The notes beneath the pieces were generated by a model. The model was not told where the DNA came from. It made no database searches and worked only from the letters and a program-made list of their open reading frames with translations. The translations under genes and the position numbers were made by a program. Positions 35,030 to 44,084 of a stretch of DNA of 49,620 nucleotides are shown piece by piece. Within the stretch, counting starts at the first letter, position 1, and the number at the start of each line of letters is the position of its first letter. Source of the stretch: JADJEI01 sp035328465 (GTDB lineage: Bacteria; Bacteroidota; Ignavibacteria; Ignavibacteriales; Ignavibacteriaceae); NCBI GenBank assembly GCA_035328465.1, contig DAOLIQ010000016.1:1-49620 (forward strand), in the 5' to 3' direction.

Positions 35030-35596
35030 ATGGATAATTTTTTTGAAATACTGATTTATCTATTCATCATTTTTAGTTTTTTAAGTCCATTATTCAAAAA
35101 GAAGAAACAACAAAATCAGCAAAGCGGAAGTCAAGCTCCTGATCTGAAAACACCAGACAGACAGATAAAATCTACCCCTCCTGCGGAGGATTATGAAATA
35201 TTAAAAGAGTTAGAAAATCTTTTTAAAAAAGAAACTCCGCAAAAAATTGAGGGGAGTATTGCAACGCAAAAGATTGAGCCGAATCTGGATAAAAATATTT
35301 CACTTGAAAATAAACCGGCTGATTACGATGAATCAAGCTGGCATTCTCCAACAGTTTCTGAACACACAGAAAATCCAAATTGGAAGGATACTCAAATCAA
35401 ATCGAGAATGCTAAAACCGGTTCTTGATAAAAGCATTGAAGAGATGTCGAAAAAATTTGTTCAGTCTGAAGTGATTAAAAGGGACATGGGGAATCCTGTG
35501 CAAACAAGAATCCGGGATGTCTTTCGAAATCAAAAAACTTTTAGAGATTATTACATCTTCAGTGAGATAATCGGAAAACCAAAAGCATTCGATTGA
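35030..35596 (+). CDS. single-pass membrane protein linked to floA
   Basis: 188 residues. One N-terminal hydrophobic segment (FFEILIYLFIIFSFLSPLF) is followed by KKKK and a charged, mostly disordered tail rich in Lys, Glu and Pro. The end is more ordered (MGNPVQTRIRDVFRNQKTFRDYYIFSEIIGKPKAFD). It starts 2 bases after floA and its TGA overlaps the ATG of the helicase gene. A role beside FloA is plausible; no family is recognised. Confidence 0.7.
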   Translation: MDNFFEILIYLFIIFSFLSPLFKKKKQQNQQSGSQAPDLKTPDRQIKSTPPAEDYEILKELENLFKKETPQKIEGSIATQKIEPNLDKNISLENKPADYDESSWHSPTVSEHTENPNWKDTQIKSRMLKPVLDKSIEEMSKKFVQSEVIKRDMGNPVQTRIRDVFRNQKTFRDYYIFSEIIGKPKAFD

Positions 35597-37599
35597 TGGA
35601 GCAAAAGAAATATCAGCTTAAAAGAATTACTGAAGCGGGCTTCGTAAAAAAATCTTTTGACGAAGCCCGTTTCGTTATTAATTATAAAGAATCGCTCAAC
35701 GCTGCACAATATGAAGCTGCCTCTGCAGTTGATGGCGCATATCTAATCATAGCCGGTGCGGGGACGGGTAAAACACGAACACTTGTTTACCGTGTTGCAA
35801 GATTAGTTGAAATGGGTTACGACCCCGAATCTATTCTGCTTCTCACTTTCACGCGCAAAGCCGCAAATGAAATGATGAACCGCGCTTCCATTCTGCTCGA
35901 TCATCGCTGCGGAAAAATACGCGGGGGAACATTTCATTCATTCGCTAATCTGACTTTACGAAAATATGCTAAGGCGGTGGGACTTGATTCCTCGTTCACT
36001 ATTATGGATCAGTCAGACAGTGAAGATGTTGTGAATCTTATCAGAAGCCAGGCAGGGTTTATCACCAAAGAAAAAAGATTCCCAAACAAGCAGACACTTG
36101 TAAAAGTTTTTTCGCTGAATGTGAATACTGATAAATCAATCTCCGATTTAATTGAACAAAACTACCCGCACTTTATTGATCAGCTTGATAGGATTTTGGA
36201 TATTAATAAAATTTATTCTGATTATAAAAGAAAAAATAATCTGCTTGATTACGATGACCTTTTAGTTTACCTGAGAAATTTTCTGTTTGATTATGGTGCG
36301 GCCGCCAAGTCACTTCTATCATCAATAAATTTTGTGATGGTAGATGAATACCAGGATACAAATAAACTTCAGGCGGATATTGTTCAAGGACTTGCCCAGA
36401 GAAATAATAATGTTATGGTGGTGGGGGATGATTCACAGGCGATTTATTCCTTTCGCGGAGCCAATTATAAAAACATACTTGATTTTCCAAAACTTTTTAA
36501 AGATGTTAATATCATTAAGCTTGAAGAAAATTATCGCAGCGTTCAATCTGTGCTTGATTTTGCAAATCACATAAATGATCAGGCGGTGGAAAAATATACA
36601 AAAGTACTTTACACTCGAAAGCCGGGGGGAAATCTTCCTAACATTGTTGCGGCATCGAATGAAAACCTTCAATCAAAATTTATTATTGAAAAAATTCTCG
36701 AACTTCGGGAAGAAGGTGTGGCGTTAAATGATATCGCTGTGTTGTTTCGATCATCTTTTTTTTCTTTTGATCTTGAGATTGAATTATCTAAAGCGAACAT
36801 TCCGTTCATTAAAGTTGGCGGAATGAAGTTTGTTGAAACCGCACACGTAAAAGATGTACTTGCTTTCTTACGAATCGCTGCAAACCCAAAGGATGCAGTA
36901 AGCTGGTTCAGAGTTTTGCTCTTGCACGAAGGGGTAGGACCAAAAACCGCACAAAAAATTCTTGATGAAATTTCTTCCGCACGGCTTTCAATAAAAACAC
37001 ATCCCGATCATCAGCCGTCAATTTTGAAAAATGAAAGACTTCATCACCTGCTTGAACTTCTTTACAACCTTCATACAAAACAAAATCTTCCTTCGGAAAA
37101 AGCGCAAATGGTTGTTGATTATTACTATCCTCTTTTTAAAGATAAGTATGATGATTTTAATAAGCGTAAAAAAGATCTCGATATATTTTTGAACATTACA
37201 GAAAATTATCGCTCGCTCGATAGTTTGCTTGCTGATATGGCAATCGAACCGATAATAGAAAGTGTTGTTGATGTTGGCACTCCCGAAAAAGATGAAGAGT
37301 TTCTTACACTTTCCACCATCCATTCCGCAAAAGGATTGGAGTGGCATTCAGTTTTTATAATTCACGCAGTGGAAGGATATTTTCCTTCGAGCAGATCGGC
37401 AGAAAGTATTGAAACACTTGAGGAGGAGAGACGCCTGATGTATGTTGCCTCCACCCGCGCAAAGCAAAATTTATTTGTTACCTACCCGATGAATCTTTAT
37501 GACCGCGAAGCCGGAATGACATTATCAAAACCATCCCGCTTCATTTCTGAAATGAAAAAAGAGCTTGCTGAAGGCTGGCTGCTTGACGAGGATTTTTAA
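35596..37599 (+). CDS. UvrD/PcrA-type superfamily 1 DNA helicase
   Basis: 667 residues from the ATG at 35596, which overlaps the upstream stop (TGATG). A TTG three bases earlier is less likely. Motifs: I-A-G-A-G-T-G-K-T (about 53-60), F-T-R-K-A-A-N-E-M, D250-E-Y-Q-D-T, V-V-G-D-D-S-Q-A-I-Y-S-F-R-G-A, LEENYRSVQSVL, L-S-T-I-H-S-A-K-G-L-E and YVASTRAKQ. It is a 3'-5' helicase for repair or replication. The protein ends about 50 residues earlier than E. coli UvrD. Pairing with floA is probably co-transcription rather than function. Confidence 0.93.
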   Translation: MEQKKYQLKRITEAGFVKKSFDEARFVINYKESLNAAQYEAASAVDGAYLIIAGAGTGKTRTLVYRVARLVEMGYDPESILLLTFTRKAANEMMNRASILLDHRCGKIRGGTFHSFANLTLRKYAKAVGLDSSFTIMDQSDSEDVVNLIRSQAGFITKEKRFPNKQTLVKVFSLNVNTDKSISDLIEQNYPHFIDQLDRILDINKIYSDYKRKNNLLDYDDLLVYLRNFLFDYGAAAKSLLSSINFVMVDEYQDTNKLQADIVQGLAQRNNNVMVVGDDSQAIYSFRGANYKNILDFPKLFKDVNIIKLEENYRSVQSVLDFANHINDQAVEKYTKVLYTRKPGGNLPNIVAASNENLQSKFIIEKILELREEGVALNDIAVLFRSSFFSFDLEIELSKANIPFIKVGGMKFVETAHVKDVLAFLRIAANPKDAVSWFRVLLLHEGVGPKTAQKILDEISSARLSIKTHPDHQPSILKNERLHHLLELLYNLHTKQNLPSEKAQMVVDYYYPLFKDKYDDFNKRKKDLDIFLNITENYRSLDSLLADMAIEPIIESVVDVGTPEKDEEFLTLSTIHSAKGLEWHSVFIIHAVEGYFPSSRSAESIETLEEERRLMYVASTRAKQNLFVTYPMNLYDREAGMTLSKPSRFISEMKKELAEGWLLDEDF

Positions 37600-37972
37600 G
37601 AAAAAAAATTTGCAAAGATTCTCCGATTATCTTTAACTATTTTATTCTTCCATTTAAGCGCTAAAATCTTTTCTTAGAATTCCCTAACTCAATACAAGGA
37701 GCCAATTAGGTGTTTTTCAAAAAGATCATATCCAAGCTATCAGCCAAAGATTCGAAGAAGCCGACTGCTCATTCAAAGACATCTATCTGATCTTCATTGG
37801 GAGTGGGAAACATTTCAAAATAGTCAGTAGGTCTTTCAATAAAGCAAGTTCCTCCATCTAAATATTTAGTAGAAGCCTCAAAAAATACCTTCGATGGCGT
37901 TGGCAGTGGGTTCTGTTTCGTTGAGGAGTTGAATTCATTTTGAGAGCAGTAAAACTGAATATACATATACAT
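37600..37972. other. 373-bp region with weak coding signals
   Basis: No firm gene. On the plus strand AAGGAG (37696-37701) precedes by 8 bases a GTG (37710) opening a 26-codon frame (VFFKKIISKLSAKDSKKPT...) that stops at 37790. On the minus strand a 67-codon frame runs 37972-37769, starting directly after the stop of the large secreted protein. The two overlap at 37769-37790, so at most one is likely real there. Confidence 0.5.
37769..37972 (-). CDS. small hypothetical ORF after the interrupted secreted protein
   Basis: 67 residues (start MYMYIQFYCSQNEF, end PTPNEDQIDVFE). Its ATG follows directly on the TAA of the upstream gene and is in the same frame, so it could be the 3' remainder of that gene after a stop. 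Composition is protein-like (NPLPTPSKVFFEASTKYLDG) but no domain or sorting signal is visible, and no ribosome site precedes the ATG. It may be a remnant or chance. Confidence 0.3.
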   Translation of the reverse strand: MYMYIQFYCSQNEFNSSTKQNPLPTPSKVFFEASTKYLDGGTCFIERPTDYFEMFPTPNEDQIDVFE

Positions 37973-40357
37973 TTATTTTTTCGAAGCTGTAAAATCTCCA
38001 TCAGTTAGTACTTCTATTCCTGTGTTATCATTTCGGTCGTGAAAATCAAGAGTAAGTTTTTGTGCTGCTGTTCCTTTAACTGTAGCCAACCCTTCGATGA
38101 TAAGTTTTTTACCCGGTGCAAAGTGTATCTCTCCGTCATTAACAGTTTTAATTATACCGCCGTCTTTAACTGTAATGTTGGCGTTTACAGTGTAGATTCC
38201 GTTTACCGTTAGAGTGGCGTCGTTCGCAATAGTTAAATCTTCATTCAGTGCAGAAGTTCCAATGCTTTCATCATAGAGCAATAATCCGCCGTAAAGAACT
38301 GATGGAGCTAATCGGAATAAATTGCCATCACCCGGCTCATAATTTATAAAAAAATCACCAGCTTGATTTATGACGAAACCATCATCAGTCCCAATCTGTT
38401 TAACATACCAATTATTGTAACCATAACCGCTTTTATCAATATCAACGTATATGGATCGTACATCATTGGGTAATGTTCTTCGATTGACAATGAAAAAATA
38501 ATCAAGCAGGTCATTATTTGGTTCATCAGTCTTTTTAAATAAACCAAGATGAACATAAATTTCTGCAGGCGGATCAGGAATTAATGGACCTTCCCAAGCT
38601 TCATAATACGATTGAACATTAGTAATATATGACCCCACAGGCTGACCATCTGCAATATAAATTGCATTTTGCCGGGCAAGATTAATTAAATCATTACTTA
38701 AGTCGCCTAGTTTATAATTTAAATTTTTAATCAAATCCCATCTAGGATAACCATAATCATCAGTATAACGTGGGATAAGATTACCTGTAGCATCTTTATC
38801 AAGAAATGTTGTATAAGCGAGTGGAGGACCCTCGTAATAAGTATACATAAAATAAACAATTCCTTTTGCCCCATAACATATCCCTAAATTTGTCATAGCT
38901 TTTATTTCATAAGCTGAAGGTTCTCTATAGTTATCTTCTACAGCGTGGGCTTGAGGAGTGAACCAGAAAGGTTTTTCAAATCTCATAGAAGTGGTAATCT
39001 CATCTTCTAAAATATTTGTTAAATGTGTTTTCAATCTTTCTTGAAGTACCGGGTTGTAATTTTCATCACCGGGAACTACAAAGGGGATTAAAGTATCTTC
39101 ATAGTAAAGACGAATCGGATAAATATCCGATAAAAGAATATTAATTTCAGATTGAGCACGATATTGCTGAGGGGTCACCCACTGTATATAATTAGTTCCA
39201 TTAGTAGGGTGATGAAATGATAATGCACCCCTATCGCTATATTCAGGTAATAATAATTCTTCAATTTTTCTTTGCATATATCGTACGGTGAGGAAGCGAG
39301 GTGTTTCAGGTTCATCCGCAACTTTTATTTTACCGAGTCCATCCTTATCGCTAAATTCAGATACAATTTGTACAATAGTATCGTCATATTCACCGTTATT
39401 TAATTTAAATGATTCCTCATCCTCAATTATCAAGTAGTCCAGGTCGCAGCTTACTACACTATACCAGTATATTTTGTACTCATACGGAGTATAAGTATCT
39501 GTGATTGTTAAATAGTCATCAACTCCTGTAAGACCTAATGAATCATTAAGAATTATGTTGGTAGCACCTTCAATGAAATTATATGGTCCTGTTGCTGATT
39601 TATTAAAAGGCGGTTCAATATACTTTTCAGTCCATTCATTATAGGGCAAATTTTCATCTGAATAAAGAGTGTTACTCCATACCAGTCCGGCATCAGGGTA
39701 ATTTGGGTCACCGTAATGATCTGCTGTTTTGTTAAACACTTTAATTTCCACAACAGGAGTGTGAGTAATAATATTGCTAGTTTTTCTTAGTTTCACTTTA
39801 ACATAATAATTTGTTCCGTCCGGCTGCAAATCATCATCTATAACATTTTCTGCTACATAACCAGCTTGATCTCCTACTTCTAATCGTCTAAGATTAGCTG
39901 CTTGATTGTTTACATTGACCTGGCTCCAGTGAGGTTCTGGTTCATTATTCAAGGGTTCTTGATGGACATTAGTTCCTGGACGGTGAATGCCAAAATCATA
40001 ATCATCTTCTACCTGGTACATCCACCTTCGACCATTTCCAATCGCATCGTTTGCACTAGTCAATTGATAAATATTTAAGAAGATTGAAATATCACGATTA
40101 TATGCCTGAGTTAATTCACCAATAATTTCATTGTATCCATTATATTGGTCATAACCAATATTCAGAGCACCATAGTTTACCCCGAAAGATTTTAATGTAT
40201 CCCAGTATTCATCAGACATTGGTGTGTACTAGATAGAAGGGTTTGGATTTGGATAAAGTGGATTTATCCAATCAACACCTATTATAAACTTATCCTGCAC
40301 TTGAGCAAAAATTTGAGAAGTTAAAATCAACAAATAAACTATAAACAACTTTTTCAT
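37973..40357 (-). pseudogene. secreted TIM-barrel/beta-helix-type protein interrupted by an in-frame TAG
   Basis: The gene should start at 40357: ATG with a perfect AGGAGG 5 bases upstream and a signal peptide (MKKLFIVYLLILTSQIFAQ). After 42 residues, ending N-P-N-P-S-I, a TAG at 40229-40231 stops the frame. The same frame continues Y-T-P-M-S-D-E-Y-W-D and stays open for over 740 residues. The main part looks like a glycoside hydrolase-like barrel (SFGVNYGALNIGYDQYNG, PFWFTPQAHA, GICYGAKGIVYFMYTYY) followed by a beta-helix-like stretch (NGIYTVNANITVKDGGII). It ends at DGDFTASKK with no T9SS domain, unlike its neighbour. TAG is a normal stop elsewhere here (for example the HU gene). It is a pseudogene or carries a sequencing error. 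Confidence 0.7.
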
Positions 40358-40410
40358 TCGAGCCTCCTGGAAAAAAGATATAAAAATGGTAGTTAATAGA
40401 TCAGAAATAG

Positions 40411-42057
40411 TCACTTAAGCAAAATCATCTTACGCGATAACTCACCTCCTTCAGTTTTTAATTTGTAAAAGTAAACACCTGAACTAAGACTATATTTCTC
40501 TGCGTTAAACTCAATTTCATATTCGCCTGCTTGCTGTACTTCATTTACCAAAGTAACTATTTCATTACCAAGTACATCATAAACCTTCAATGTTATATAC
40601 TGCCTACTGCCTACTGCATATTTTATCTTAGTAATTGGATTAAAAGGATTAGGAAAATTCTGATATAAATTAAAATCGTGGGGCAGTGAAGATTCTTCAT
40701 TTATTCCGGTGGTTGCTATATCTTGGCCATACAACATTAGAACATAACCGCCTCCAATAACTGCAATATCGTTAACTGCATCATTTGTTTGATCACCCAT
40801 GTTTACTCCTTTCCGGGGAAATACATCTCCTCCATTAGAATAACCTCTTGCACCATACCTGTTATTGTTGCTGACTTCAGGACCACCAAAATGAAGCGCA
40901 AACTGCTGGTATCCTGCAGGAGACATTATAAAGTCATCATAGCCGTCCATATTATAATCGCCAATATTTTGTGTCTCTCCCCCTGCACTGAAGAAAAATG
41001 AGATTGTTGTATCCTGAATAAACGTAAAAGAAGGAAGTGTGTCTATTCCATCAGTACCTCCATAGTGAACTGTGCTTATGTGAGGATAATTATAAGATGA
41101 TCTTCCTACAACCAGATCATCTATTCCGTCTGCGTTAATATCATCTACGGAGAAGTTTCTTATAAACCATCCTGCGGTGCTGTCTGGAGGGTTTACAAAA
41201 GAAGAATATAGTTCAGATTCGTTTCCTTGTATTGCTGAAAAATTCTCTGAACCGTAGAAAAGATGAAGATAGTTTATGCTATCATAAGCACTACCTATTG
41301 TTCTTGGTTGATTAGAACTATATAGTAAGTCATCATAACTATCGCCATTTATATTTCCAACCTCGACAAAATCACCAATAAAATTATATTTCCCTGAACC
41401 AATAAATACAAAATCTGCAGTGTCAACTGGTATCTCTCTGCCCAGATATATATAAAACTTTCCATTGCTAACAATGCTTATGAAATTAGAATCAACGACG
41501 TTTTGAGTTGAATTGAAAACGAGATCAGTCTTATCATCTCCATTTAAATCTCCTTTCTGAATTCCAACTGTAAAATATCCCATAGCAAATCTTTCTTGAG
41601 TGGGATATAAAGTAGGTAAAGGAATTATATAATCAGCAATTGTATCAATGGCTAACCCTGTTGTATCACTTCCCCAATAAAAAAGTATTTCGCCGTCATA
41701 ATCATACCTTATGCTATCATAGTTTGTAAAGTGCATTGCTATCAGGTCGCCAAACCCGTCACCGTTGTAGTCACACACTGCAAGCATCCTGCCTGTGTAT
41801 GTAATATCAACAAAAGTGTCAAGCATACTGCCGGCAAAATAAACATAAGTATCATTCCAGTTGCCAACCACTACATCAAAGTTACTGTCTTTGTTCATAT
41901 CAAAAGCTTCAATGTTAAAAGCCATACCCTCCCCACCCACTTCCCAAAAGGAAGGCATAGAGAACCAGTTGTTTTGGGAAAGTACAGTTGTAAAGAAAAG
42001 AAGTGATGTTAAAACGGTCTTTAACCAGAAGGGATTATTTGTGTTCATAATTGTCAA
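40411..42057 (-). CDS. secreted FG-GAP/VCBS repeat protein with T9SS sorting domain
   Basis: 548 residues. Signal peptide near residues 8-27 (LKTVLTSLLFFTTVLSQ). The body has about seven FG-GAP/VCBS-type repeats with calcium-loop motifs: D-M-N-K-D-S-N-F-D, D-Y-N-G-D-G-F-G-D, D-L-N-G-D-D-K-T-D, N-I-N-G-D-S-Y-D-D, D-I-N-A-D-G-I-D-D and D-Y-N-M-D-G-Y-D-D, fitting a beta-propeller as in integrin-alpha-like proteins. The end is a T9SS type A domain (N-F-P-N-P-F-N-P-I-T-K, VYDVLGNEIVTLV, GVYFYKL, K-M-I-L-L-K). Surface or secreted binding role is likely. The next gene starts 53 bases after its stop. Confidence 0.88.
   Translation of the reverse strand: MTIMNTNNPFWLKTVLTSLLFFTTVLSQNNWFSMPSFWEVGGEGMAFNIEAFDMNKDSNFDVVVGNWNDTYVYFAGSMLDTFVDITYTGRMLAVCDYNGDGFGDLIAMHFTNYDSIRYDYDGEILFYWGSDTTGLAIDTIADYIIPLPTLYPTQERFAMGYFTVGIQKGDLNGDDKTDLVFNSTQNVVDSNFISIVSNGKFYIYLGREIPVDTADFVFIGSGKYNFIGDFVEVGNINGDSYDDLLYSSNQPRTIGSAYDSINYLHLFYGSENFSAIQGNESELYSSFVNPPDSTAGWFIRNFSVDDINADGIDDLVVGRSSYNYPHISTVHYGGTDGIDTLPSFTFIQDTTISFFFSAGGETQNIGDYNMDGYDDFIMSPAGYQQFALHFGGPEVSNNNRYGARGYSNGGDVFPRKGVNMGDQTNDAVNDIAVIGGGYVLMLYGQDIATTGINEESSLPHDFNLYQNFPNPFNPITKIKYAVGSRQYITLKVYDVLGNEIVTLVNEVQQAGEYEIEFNAEKYSLSSGVYFYKLKTEGGELSRKMILLK
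40598..40617. repeat. 7-bp tandem repeat inside the T9SS domain
   Basis: TACTGCC occurs twice followed by TACTGC, a 20-bp run. It encodes the segment A-V-G-S-R-Q-Y in the sorting domain between KIKY and ITLKVYD. GCAGTAG-type heptamers are typical of dispersed short tandem repeats; here it is in frame and tolerated. Confidence 0.55.
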
Positions 42058-42446
42058 CCTTTAGGGAAATTACAAATGAAATGAATGGAAATATCAATCA
42101 AATGTCAAGGAAAAACTAAAAAATACTCGGCAGAAAAATTTGCATATTCTATAGTATTTATTAAGGAGTAAGGTCACTTAGTGGAGGCGTTGGTTAATGT
42201 TTGATGGATGATGATTGGTGTAAGGAAAAGAAGAAGGAATATATTTGGTTTCATAGAAACACCTGAGAATTTTGTTTTTAAATTAAGTATAAGAAAATAG
42301 AAAAGCCAGAAGACGGTGAGATAATTGATTTACAAATGAATTAATAATACAGATTGTTTAAGAGTTTGATCCAGTTTTTAAATTGTTTCGCAAAGTCAAA
42401 TGGGTTAATTTTAATCATTAAAAATTAAATTTTCAGTGGAGATAAA
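42058..42446. other. 389-bp gene-free region
   Basis: Lies between the divergent T9SS gene and pruA, and should hold both promoters. No complete gene. A short frame around 42300-42345 would read K-P-E-D-G-E-I-I-D-L-Q-M-N before TAA, which is protein-like but too short to call; it could be a gene remnant. Confidence 0.5.
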
Positions 42447-43997
42447 ATGTTAAAAGTGAAACCATTTAAAAATGAAATAGTTCTTGACTTTTCAAAAGAA
42501 TCAAATTATAAAAAGCAAAAAGATGCACTTAAATTTGTAAGGAAAAATTTAGGTAAAACTTATCCGCTTGAAATTGGAGGTAAAAAATACAAAACCGGGG
42601 ACCTGCTCACCTCCTATAATCCCTCCAATAAAGAGGAAAAACTTGCGCACTTTCATAAAGGCTCGGTTGAATTAGCAAATCTTGCAATTGAAACAGCATA
42701 TAAAAAATTTCATGAATGGAAATATGTTGCACCTGAAACACGTGCACAGTATTTATTTAAAGCTGCGGCTATTGCCCGTAAAAGACGCTTCGAAATAAAT
42801 GCTTGGATGATTCTTGAAGCTGGTAAAAATTTTACCGAGGCAGACGCAGATACCTGCGAAGCAATTGATTTTCTCGAATTTTATGGCCGCGAGATGCTCC
42901 GATATTCTGCAAAACAGCCAATCACTCCTGTAAAAGGTGAAAATAATGAATTAGTTTACATCCCCCTTGGTGTTGGAGTAACAGTTCCACCGTGGAATTT
43001 CCCTTTTGCAATTCTTGTTGGAATGACTTCAGCGGCAATTGTAACAGGGAATACCGTAGTATTGAAACCATCAAGTGAAACTCCTATGATGGGTAAATTA
43101 TTTTTTGAAATTATGGAAGAAGCAGGGCTGCCTGCTGGAGTTTTAAATTTCCTGCCAGGTTCAGGGGCAGAGGTGGGTGATACACTTGTAGCACATCCAA
43201 AAACAAGATTCATTTCATTCACAGGTTCTATGGCAGTCGGAACTCACATTTACGAACTTGCTTCAAAGGTTCAGCCGGGACAAATCTGGCTGAAGCGTGT
43301 TGTTGCGGAAATGGGCGGCAAAGATTGTATCATAGTTGACGGCGAAGCAAACGTTGAAGATGCAGCTAAAGGTGTGGCAGCTTCAGCATTTGGGTTCCAG
43401 GGACAAAAATGCTCAGCTTGTTCCCGTGCTATTGTTGATGATTCTATTTATAATAGATTTATCAAATTGCTTAAGGAGGAGGTAGATAAATTAGAAGTCG
43501 GTGCTGCAGAAGAGAACCATAAAATTACTCCTGTAATCAGCGCTTCAGCAGAAAAAACAATTCTATCATACATAGAAATCGGGAAGCAGGAAGGAAGATT
43601 ATTAACCGGCGGTAAAAAGGTAGATGGAAACGGCTATTATATTCAACCAACTGTATTTATAGATGTTAAACCATCAGCTCGAATTGCACAGGAGGAAATT
43701 TTTGGTCCGGTGCTTGCAGTTATAAAATCAAAAAATTTCGAGGAAAGTCTGAAAATTGCTAACGGAACAATTTACGGATTAACTGGTGCTGTTTATTCAA
43801 AAAATAGAAAAAAACTTGATCTTGCTAAAAAAGAATTGCTGATTGGTAATCTCTACTTCAACAGAAAGTGTACAGGCGCTTTGGTTGGCGGACATCCATT
43901 CGGCGGATTTAATATGTCGGGCACAGACTCAAAGGCTGGTGGAAGGGATTACCTGCTCTTGTTTATGCAGGCAAAACTAATAAGCGAGAAAGTTTAG
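42447..43997 (+). CDS. pruA: L-glutamate gamma-semialdehyde dehydrogenase (P5C dehydrogenase)
   Basis: 516 residues, the usual PruA length. The cofactor motif V-P-P-W-N-F-P-F-A, catalytic E288 in A-E-M-G-G-K-D-C and nucleophile C322 in G-Q-K-C-S-A-C-S are present. The long N-terminus with Y-N-P-S, and the C-terminal N-R-K-C-T-G-A-L-V-G-G-H-P-F-G-G motif, is specific to P5C dehydrogenases. It oxidises glutamate semialdehyde to glutamate in proline breakdown. GGAG lies 5 bases before the ATG. No PutA/PRODH gene is in the window. Confidence 0.94.
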   Translation: MLKVKPFKNEIVLDFSKESNYKKQKDALKFVRKNLGKTYPLEIGGKKYKTGDLLTSYNPSNKEEKLAHFHKGSVELANLAIETAYKKFHEWKYVAPETRAQYLFKAAAIARKRRFEINAWMILEAGKNFTEADADTCEAIDFLEFYGREMLRYSAKQPITPVKGENNELVYIPLGVGVTVPPWNFPFAILVGMTSAAIVTGNTVVLKPSSETPMMGKLFFEIMEEAGLPAGVLNFLPGSGAEVGDTLVAHPKTRFISFTGSMAVGTHIYELASKVQPGQIWLKRVVAEMGGKDCIIVDGEANVEDAAKGVAASAFGFQGQKCSACSRAIVDDSIYNRFIKLLKEEVDKLEVGAAEENHKITPVISASAEKTILSYIEIGKQEGRLLTGGKKVDGNGYYIQPTVFIDVKPSARIAQEEIFGPVLAVIKSKNFEESLKIANGTIYGLTGAVYSKNRKKLDLAKKELLIGNLYFNRKCTGALVGGHPFGGFNMSGTDSKAGGRDYLLLFMQAKLISEKV

Positions 43998-44084
43998 CGA
44001 TAATAAGATTATCTGTTTTACTGATCAGTTAGCTGACGGATCAGTTACAATTAAAAGTTTATTAAAATAATTAAAGGATTATAA

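Noticed and set aside
37614..37634. AAAGAT/ATCTTT hairpin after the helicase gene
   Set aside because: Only six AT-rich pairs with a 9-base loop and no proper T run; not enough to call a terminator.
40229..40231. Alternative genetic code reading TAG as an amino acid
   Set aside because: TAG ends other genes in the window, such as the HU-family gene and the 31-residue ribosomal-type gene, so a code change is unlikely.
44020..44045. ACTGATC/GATCAGT inverted repeat between pruA and sucC
   Set aside because: A 7-bp stem with a 12-base loop and no T tract is too weak to call a terminator; it may be chance.
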